NCBI GenBank assembly: GCA_013816445.1
Contig: JACDEK010000046.1
Location: 1-6,911 of the forward strand
Source: Candidatus Saccharimonadota bacterium
Lineage (GTDB): Bacteria; Patescibacteriota; Saccharimonadia; CAILAD01; BJGX01
Length of the DNA: 6,911 nt
Reading direction: 5' to 3'
The notes under the pieces were generated by a model. The model saw only the letters and a list, made by a program, of their open reading frames with translations, did not search any database and was not told the DNA's origin. The position numbers and the translations under genes are program-made. Positions 1 through 3,850 of this stretch are shown here, one piece after another; within the stretch, counting starts at the first letter, position 1; each line of letters starts with the position of its first letter.

Positions 1-596
1 TGGGTATAATGCACACCTCAGGCCATGCTTACTATGAAGAGATCAAAGAAATGATTGAGTTGGTGCGACCAAAGTATTACCTGCCAATTCACGGTGAAGT
101 ACATCATTTAGTGCATAATGCCGAGATAGCCAAACGGGGTGGGGTAGTAAAGCCCGAAAACATTTTTGTCATCGAGAATGGTCAAACCCTTGAGCTAACT
201 GATGGTAAAACTATTAAGCTCGGGGCTGTTGTGCAGTCTGGCTCAGTCTTGATTGATGGTAGTGGTATAGGTGATGTGCAAGAAATTGTCTTGAAAGACC
301 GACTAGCTATGGCAAGTGATGGTATCTTTACGGTCATTGCAACGGTTAATCGTAAGACGGGTAAGCTAGTGACGAGCCCAGACATTATTAGCCGTGGTTT
401 TATATATGTGAAAGACAATGAAGAACTTATGAATAGCTCTCGTCAGATTGTTAAAAACATCTTTGCCAAGCGTAATCCTCGTACACCACCAAATTCACCA
501 ATCGTGAAGGCACGGATGCGCGATGAGCTCAGTAACTTACTCTATAAGGTTACTAAGCGTTCACCAATTGTTCTGCCCGTAGTTATTGAAGTGTAA
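1..596 (+). CDS. rnj: Ribonuclease J, C-terminal part (5' end outside window)
   Basis: This is the C-terminal ~197 residues of a metallo-beta-lactamase/beta-CASP ribonuclease, a cytoplasmic enzyme with endo- and 5'-3' exonuclease activity in mRNA decay and RNA maturation. The frame is open from the first bases, so the ATG at 9 is an internal Met and not the start. Seen directly: the HTSGHA motif (nt 12-29), which in RNase J forms part of the phosphate-binding pocket, and PIHGE (nt 84-98), whose His belongs to the metal site. These are followed by the ENIFVIENG stretch and a C-terminal domain with an ISRGFIY segment, ending in a PIVLPVVIEV tail typical of RNase J. Family members are about 550-600 aa, so roughly two thirds, including the HxHxDH zinc motif, lies upstream. 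The gene ends in TAA with no visible terminator before the next gene, so read-through into the small genes is possible. Confidence 0.93.
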   Translation, partial: GIMHTSGHAYYEEIKEMIELVRPKYYLPIHGEVHHLVHNAEIAKRGGVVKPENIFVIENGQTLELTDGKTIKLGAVVQSGSVLIDGSGIGDVQEIVLKDRLAMASDGIFTVIATVNRKTGKLVTSPDIISRGFIYVKDNEELMNSSRQIVKNIFAKRNPRTPPNSPIVKARMRDELSNLLYKVTKRSPIVLPVVIEV

Positions 597-602
597 TATT
601 AC

Positions 603-632
603 TTGACCAAATAGTGTATTTTGTAGTATAGT
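603..632 (+). promoter_or_regulatory. Sigma-70-like promoter for the three-gene cassette
   Basis: TTGACC (603-608) and TATAGT (627-632) are separated by 18 nt, each close to the housekeeping consensus. The predicted transcription start is near 639. It lies in the gap after the RNase J stop and points at the small-gene cassette. Transcription start is inferred, not shown. Confidence 0.6.
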
Positions 633-683
633 ACTTTAGCTTTTGTGTACGATAATTTGACCGCTACAGTGACTGGAGTCAGC

Positions 684-938
684 ATGGCTATTCAGCGAAG
701 CGCAGAATACACCAAGTATGTGTTAGATGTCTTTAAGGCGTCTGATGATGAGCTAAGAGATCAGCTCGAGATTGTACAAAACTGTAACGAGCCAGTTGCA
801 ATTTATGTTGGTGATATTACCAATGCCGAGAGAGAATTCTTGCTTTTGCAAGAAGTAGCCTTTCGGCTTGCATATCACCCACATACTAGTGAAGAATTTC
901 ATGCTCAGTTAACTGATCTAGCGAATGGATCAGTATGA
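684..938 (+). CDS. Small acidic protein of unknown function (84 aa)
   Basis: I do not recognise this protein. It is small, soluble-looking and acidic (about 15 Asp/Glu against 6 Lys/Arg), with no signal peptide or membrane segment. It looks mostly helical: residues 8-33 and 47-63 could form two amphipathic helices around a short hydrophobic VAIYVGD segment at 38-44. I chose ATG 684 because GGAG at 675-678 sits 5 nt upstream, a good Shine-Dalgarno. An in-frame GTG at 645 would add 13 residues, but it lies only about 6 nt after the predicted transcription start and has no Shine-Dalgarno. The stop overlaps the next ATG by 4 nt (ATGA), so translation is probably coupled. It is the first gene of a three-gene unit. 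The Shine-Dalgarno and overlap argue that it is a real gene; its function cannot be stated. Confidence 0.7.
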   Translation: MAIQRSAEYTKYVLDVFKASDDELRDQLEIVQNCNEPVAIYVGDITNAEREFLLLQEVAFRLAYHPHTSEEFHAQLTDLANGSV

Positions 939-1180
939 CAACAAAACTGAAAACTGCGATGCAAAGAATGAGTGATTATGAATTGTATAGCTACCGCAAC
1001 GGGTTACAATCTGAGATAGATGCTCATTGTCATTTGCGTGATGTTTGTTCTTATTTTTTTCGGCCAGAAAAGCTAGCCAGTTTGGTTGAAAGAGAACAGT
1101 TGGTAAATGATCAACTAAAGAACCGTGGACTTAAGACTTTTACGATGTACTATCCAAAAAGAGAGTTAAATGGTAGTTGA
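935..1180 (+). CDS. Small protein of unknown function (81 aa)
   Basis: No family is recognised. The protein is slightly basic and likely helical, with no membrane segment. Visible points are an SDYEL segment (13-17) opening a helix, a cluster of potential metal ligands at 31-38 (His31, Cys32, His33, Cys38), and a charged helix at about 44-64 (LASLVEREQL and onward). The His/Cys cluster is too small on its own to claim a zinc finger. The ATG overlaps the stop of the upstream gene (ATGA, 935-938), and only a weak GGAT lies upstream, so translation probably depends on ribosomes finishing the previous gene. Its own TGA overlaps the next ATG by one base. This tight packing suggests the three products are made together. 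Confidence 0.68.
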   Translation: MTTKLKTAMQRMSDYELYSYRNGLQSEIDAHCHLRDVCSYFFRPEKLASLVEREQLVNDQLKNRGLKTFTMYYPKRELNGS

Positions 1181-1380
1181 TGACAGACAAAATATCTGAT
1201 GTAGTATTTAATCAGCAAGCCAAAGAACTACTCGGAATCCTGTGTGACATGGATGTTCCAAGTAGTCGGCTTGATCTGACGATGCAAAATCTCAAATGGC
1301 TCGCGCGCAATCTAGCCCTTCGCAACCAATCACATTTGCAATTTGATTCTGCAATGAGACTTGCTGCAAGCTTACAGTAA
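1180..1380 (+). CDS. Small protein of unknown function (66 aa)
   Basis: This is the last gene of the coupled trio and is not recognised. The 66-residue product looks all-helical: leucine-rich stretches at 13-24 (AKELLGILCD), 31-47 and 52-65 could form a compact three-helix bundle. No membrane segment or catalytic motif is visible. ATG 1180 shares its A with the TGA stop of the previous gene (TGATG arrangement), a classic re-initiation junction. A TTG at 1177 in the same frame would add one residue and is less likely. The nearest purine stretch is a weak GGTAG at 1172-1176. The TAA stop is followed 55 nt later by a strong terminator hairpin, which marks the end of the operon. Confidence 0.62.
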   Translation: MTDKISDVVFNQQAKELLGILCDMDVPSSRLDLTMQNLKWLARNLALRNQSHLQFDSAMRLAASLQ

Positions 1381-1435
1381 GAACTTCAGTAGGAACACTA
1401 TCAGATGGTTGTTCATTATATCAAGAGCATATTTT

Positions 1436-1471
1436 AAGCACTAGTCGTTATCGACTAGTGCTTTTTCTTTT
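1436..1471 (+). terminator. Rho-independent terminator of the small-gene operon
   Basis: A perfect 12-bp stem (1436-1447 with 1452-1463, arms AAGCACTAGTCG and CGACTAGTGCTT) encloses the 4-nt loop TTAT. A T-rich run follows, reaching 1471 with one C at 1467. It is one of the clearest terminators in the window and ends the cassette before the promoter at 1480. Confidence 0.92.
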
Positions 1472-1479
1472 GTAGATAA

Positions 1480-1509
1480 TTGACAATTTGGTGTACAGGG
1501 GCGTATTCT
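1480..1509 (+). promoter_or_regulatory. Promoter of the 82-aa gene
   Basis: A perfect -35 TTGACA (1480-1485) is followed after 18 nt by TATTCT (1504-1509), a 4/6 match to the -10. It begins only 8 nt after the U-tract of the upstream terminator. The predicted start is near 1516, giving a leader of about 58 nt. Confidence 0.6.
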
Positions 1510-1573
1510 AACTGGTACATTCTTAAGTCTTAGAACATAGAATTAGGGATGCACCAAATAAGAGAGGTAGTGC

Positions 1574-1822
1574 GTGACTGCATATTCGGAAGATTGTTCG
1601 GTGTATCAACGAGTGGCTATATATTTGCGTGGCTGTAGTGATGATACAATTAGTGCAATGAAAGCCCATGTTGAAGCTGAGAATTTTCACCCTGACGTTG
1701 AGTTTTTTGTTTTGGAAATAGAAGGTAGTATGAGTGACTCAGAATTTTTAGACGCTCTACTAAATGAAGCAGATGTGCGAAGACGCAAAAAAACTATTAA
1801 AGCTCAATATTTAGATCGTTAA
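1574..1822 (+). CDS. Small protein of unknown function (82 aa)
   Basis: The protein is not recognised. It starts at GTG 1574, chosen because GAGGT within AGAGAGGT (1561-1568) forms a good Shine-Dalgarno with a 5-nt spacer; no longer in-frame start is better placed. It has an alternating hydrophobic segment at 12-19 (QRVAIYLR) and another at 42-49 (VEFFVLEI) that could be beta strands, with helical stretches at about 23-37 and 55-68. A basic tail follows (RRRKK at 69-73, further Lys at 76), so nucleic-acid contact is possible but unproven. Two segments, SDDTI (22-26) and SDSEF (54-58), recall the SDxEL pattern in the upstream small proteins. It stands alone as a monocistronic unit with its own promoter and terminator, which supports it as a real gene. 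Confidence 0.68.
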   Translation: MTAYSEDCSVYQRVAIYLRGCSDDTISAMKAHVEAENFHPDVEFFVLEIEGSMSDSEFLDALLNEADVRRRKKTIKAQYLDR

Positions 1823-1838
1823 GGGGTAATAACTTTTC

Positions 1839-1872
1839 AATACAGACCAAGAGTGGTCTGTATTTTTATTTT
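1839..1872 (+). terminator. Rho-independent terminator of the 82-aa gene
   Basis: A perfect 11-bp stem (1839-1849 with 1854-1864, AATACAGACCA / TGGTCTGTATT) has an AGAG loop and runs into TTTTTATTTT. It lies between convergent genes, only 4 nt before the end of the ABC gene. On the minus strand the hairpin is not followed by a T-run, so it should work mainly for plus-strand transcripts. Confidence 0.9.
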
Positions 1873-1875
1873 GCA

Positions 1876-3624
1876 TTACAGCTGGATCTTACCACTAGCA
1901 GATTGCATTTCGAATAGTTTCTTATATAAGCCACCAGAGATAGTAATAAGTTCTTGATGGGTGCCACGTTCTATAATAGTTCCTTTTTCAAGTACTAGTA
2001 TTTCGTCGGCATGCTGTACGGTACTGAGACGGTGGGCTATGACAAGCGCAGAGCGTCCCTGCATAAGTTTTTTAAGGCCATCTTGTACTAAATGCTCACT
2101 TTGACTATCAAGAGCACTCGTAGCCTCATCTAGGATGATTAATTGGGGGTTTTTTAATATAGCTCTTGCTATCGCAATACGTTGTTTTTGTCCACCACTG
2201 AGCTTGATACCACGTTCTCCCACGAGAGTTTTGTAGCCTTTTGGTAAGTCTTGAATAAATTCATGCGCATGCGCTTGTTTGGCTGCATTCATAATCTGCT
2301 CCTCTGTGGCATTGGCATTGGCAATCTGTAGATTCTCAAGTATTGTGCTATTAAATAGCGCGATGTCTTGCATAACAACGCCAATATGCTGACGAATTGA
2401 ATCTTGAGTATAGTTTTCTACAGGCTGGCCGTTTATATTAATCGATCCATTGGTTGGCCTATAAAAACGCAGAAACAACTTAGTAAGGGTAGACTTGCCC
2501 ACACCAGAAGGCCCAACCAAGGCAATTGTTTTACCAGGGCTGATCTCAAAAGAAACGTTTTTAACTGCACCTTTTTTCCCATCAATATAATCAAATGAAA
2601 CATTTTTAAATTCAATTGACTCCATTTGCTTGAGTGGTACTGCATCTGGTGAGTCTGTAAATTCTGACTGAATTTCCAAGAAATCTAGTAGTCTAGCAGA
2701 GGTATAATTAACCTCTGAAGAGTCTTGAATGAAGTATCCAAGTGGAGAGATTGATGAAGTTAGAGTTCTTGAGTACAGAGCAATCAGTAAAATATCACCA
2801 GCCCCAAAGGCCTTTTTGGTTATAAGATATATCGTAATAATTAGGGCAACAGATATACCGATGGTACCAATGAAGTCTCTTAAAAAGTTATAATTTCTTT
2901 GAATTTTGAATTGCTGTAGTCTGGCATTCTTTAGTTTTGTATTAAGCCCTTGAAATTTCTTAGTGGTGATTTTTTCTGCCGAAGAACTTTTGATTGTTTC
3001 AAAATGTGATAATGTTTCGCTCATTGTTCCAGAAAAAGCCTCCATATATCTATTGGCCTTTTTCATATAAGGTTTTTGTACCTGCGCTTTTTTAATTGAT
3101 ATAAAAATCATAATTGGTATGGTTATACTAAAAACTACTCCAAGCCAGATGTTTTGCATCCACAGAACTACCAAGATGAAAATAGTTGACGTAATGAGAG
3201 TTCCAGCCCACTCGCTCAATGAAAATATCCACTGTGCAAAGCCACCTACACCTTGATTGATTTTTTGTAAAATAGCACCCGGTTGGTGTTTTTCGGTATA
3301 GCTCACGTCAAGGGAGAGTAATTTTGGGTATATTGCTAGCCTCATTTTGGTTGTTATTTGCATTCTAAAAACATCTGATACTTTTTCTTTAAAGTAACCA
3401 ATTATTTGATCTACCAGTAAAACAATTAAGATAATTACTAAGAAAATATATATTTTTGTAAAATTATTCTGGTTAATAGAGGCAGAAATGTTATTAATAA
3501 GGCTTCTAAATAAGAGTGGCAGTACAGTGTTTACAAGACCACCAAAAATACTAAATAGTATTAGGCCAACTATACGTAGTTTTTCACCTGGAATATAGCG
3601 AAACATTTTAAAGATATTTTTCAT
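1876..3624 (-). CDS. ABC half-transporter, exporter type (fused membrane and ATPase domains)
   Basis: A 582-aa half-transporter that should work as a homodimer in the inner membrane and use ATP to export a lipid, drug or peptide; the substrate cannot be read from the sequence. The N-terminal exporter domain has about six membrane segments (near 17-39, 56-77, 138-157, 158-177, 250-270, 276-298). The ATPase domain (about 336-570) carries all the key motifs: A-loop Tyr346, Walker A GPSGVGKST (371-379), Q-loop Gln419, signature LSGGQ (475-479), Walker B LIILDE (495-500), D-loop SALD (503-506) and switch His531. All are intact, so both sites of a homodimer should be active. The length is normal for the MsbA/LmrA/Sav1866-like group. 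No peptidase domain or adjacent partner half-transporter is seen. The gene is inverted relative to everything else in the window and looks AT-richer. No Shine-Dalgarno precedes the ATG, and the promoter places the RNA start at the ATG itself. Confidence 0.95.
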   Translation of the reverse strand: MKNIFKMFRYIPGEKLRIVGLILFSIFGGLVNTVLPLLFRSLINNISASINQNNFTKIYIFLVIILIVLLVDQIIGYFKEKVSDVFRMQITTKMRLAIYPKLLSLDVSYTEKHQPGAILQKINQGVGGFAQWIFSLSEWAGTLITSTIFILVVLWMQNIWLGVVFSITIPIMIFISIKKAQVQKPYMKKANRYMEAFSGTMSETLSHFETIKSSSAEKITTKKFQGLNTKLKNARLQQFKIQRNYNFLRDFIGTIGISVALIITIYLITKKAFGAGDILLIALYSRTLTSSISPLGYFIQDSSEVNYTSARLLDFLEIQSEFTDSPDAVPLKQMESIEFKNVSFDYIDGKKGAVKNVSFEISPGKTIALVGPSGVGKSTLTKLFLRFYRPTNGSININGQPVENYTQDSIRQHIGVVMQDIALFNSTILENLQIANANATEEQIMNAAKQAHAHEFIQDLPKGYKTLVGERGIKLSGGQKQRIAIARAILKNPQLIILDEATSALDSQSEHLVQDGLKKLMQGRSALVIAHRLSTVQHADEILVLEKGTIIERGTHQELITISGGLYKKLFEMQSASGKIQL

Positions 3625-3630
3625 CTAATA

Positions 3631-3659
3631 ATCATAAATGAATTGCATATATTTGACAA
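3631..3659 (-). promoter_or_regulatory. Promoter of the ABC transporter, predicted leaderless
   Basis: Read on the minus strand, the -35 is TTGTCA (3659-3654), the spacer is exactly 17 nt, and the -10 is TATGAT (3636-3631); each box matches consensus at 5 of 6 bases. With standard spacing, +1 falls on 3624, the A of the ABC start codon. The absence of any purine-rich ribosome site upstream of that ATG agrees with a leaderless mRNA. Confidence 0.72.
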
Positions 3660-3666
3660 GACTTGT
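3656..3666. promoter_or_regulatory. Possible operator between the divergent promoters
   Basis: ACAAG-A-CTTGT is a perfect 5-1-5 dyad touching the -35 boxes of both divergent promoters (minus strand 3654-3659, plus strand 3663-3668). A regulator bound here could control both directions. No regulator gene is nearby and a dyad this short can arise by chance. Confidence 0.25.
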
Positions 3667-3691
3667 TTTTATGATTTGACTGTGCTATAAT
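3663..3691 (+). promoter_or_regulatory. Extended -10 promoter driving the ftsK leader
   Basis: A consensus -10 TATAAT (3686-3691) carries the extended TGn element (TGC at 3683-3685). A weak -35 TTGTTT (3663-3668) lies 17 nt upstream. The start is predicted near 3698, giving a leader of about 153 nt before ftsK. This is the best plus-strand promoter upstream of ftsK. Confidence 0.75.
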
Positions 3692-3734
3692 GGTAAGCGA
3701 AATGAGGGTATCATTTACATCACACTACACCTGT

Positions 3735-3804
3735 AAAAGTTCTCAAATGAACTCAAACAAGCTATCTGGGCTATGTTTGGGCTTGTCTGAGAACTTTTTG
3801 TTTA
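3735..3804 (+). terminator. Long hairpin with U-tract in the ftsK leader (terminator or attenuator)
   Basis: An 11-bp outer stem pairs AAAAGTTCTCA (3735-3745) with TGAGAACTTTT (3788-3798). Inside it, ACAAGC (3757-3762) pairs with GCTTGT (3781-3786) around an 18-nt loop, and TTTTTGTTT runs over 3795-3803. The shape is that of an intrinsic terminator acting about 100 nt after the promoter at 3686. Competing pairings exist: AGTTC/GAACT (3738-3742/3749-3753), and CTCA 3752-3755 with TGAG 3788-3791. It may end a short RNA or act as an attenuator before ftsK. Confidence 0.55.
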
Positions 3805-3835
3805 TAGATTATAGCCAGCAGTACGTGAGAGAGGG

Positions 3836-3841
3836 TATAAT
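3836..3841 (+). promoter_or_regulatory. Possible second -10 box just before ftsK
   Basis: A perfect TATAAT ends 9 nt before the ftsK ATG. Transcription from it would start near 3848, leaving a leader of about 3 nt. No convincing -35 box is found 16-18 nt upstream and no TG extension is present, so this is a weak call. It would let ftsK escape termination in the leader hairpin. Confidence 0.3.
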
Positions 3842-3850
3842 AGGTTAATT

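Larger units (their letters stand above)
3630..3676. repeat. Inverted repeat spanning the divergent promoter core
   Basis: AATCATAAA (3630-3638) and its exact reverse complement TTTATGATT (3668-3676) are separated by 29 nt. The left arm contains the ABC -10 box. The right arm overlaps the spacer of the plus-strand promoter. It could be a pair of half-sites for a DNA-binding protein, or an accident of AT-rich sequence. Confidence 0.4.
3702..3848 (+). other. Possible 48-codon leader ORF upstream of ftsK
   Basis: An open frame begins at ATG 3702, only 4 nt after the predicted transcription start, and ends at TAA 3846-3848, 2 nt before the ftsK ATG. The product begins MRVSFTSHYT and ends YVREGIIG; it resembles nothing I know and has no membrane segment. 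The position is suggestive of a leader peptide read from a nearly leaderless mRNA, since the hairpin of 3735-3798 lies wholly inside it. A 48-codon frame can also occur by chance, and no Shine-Dalgarno supports it. Confidence 0.25.

Noticed and set aside
182..418. Minus-strand open frame of 78 codons
   Set aside because: It lies entirely inside the well-conserved RNase J coding region on the other strand and has no ribosome site or recognisable sequence.
1549..1638. Short 29-codon ORF starting ATG 1549 in the leader of the 82-aa gene
   Set aside because: Its start is near an AGGG, but the frame overlaps the better-supported GTG 1574 gene, is very short and has no notable content.
2404..2645. 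Open frames on both strands inside the ABC gene (2404-2598 plus, 2433-2645 minus)
   Set aside because: They overlap the ATPase domain of an intact ABC transporter; the minus-strand one is just another frame of the same stretch.
3698..3804. Leader hairpin as SRP RNA, 6S RNA, tmRNA or a known riboswitch
   Set aside because: The conserved SRP loop, tRNA-like ends and the long double-hairpin shape of 6S are not seen, and no known riboswitch core was recognised.
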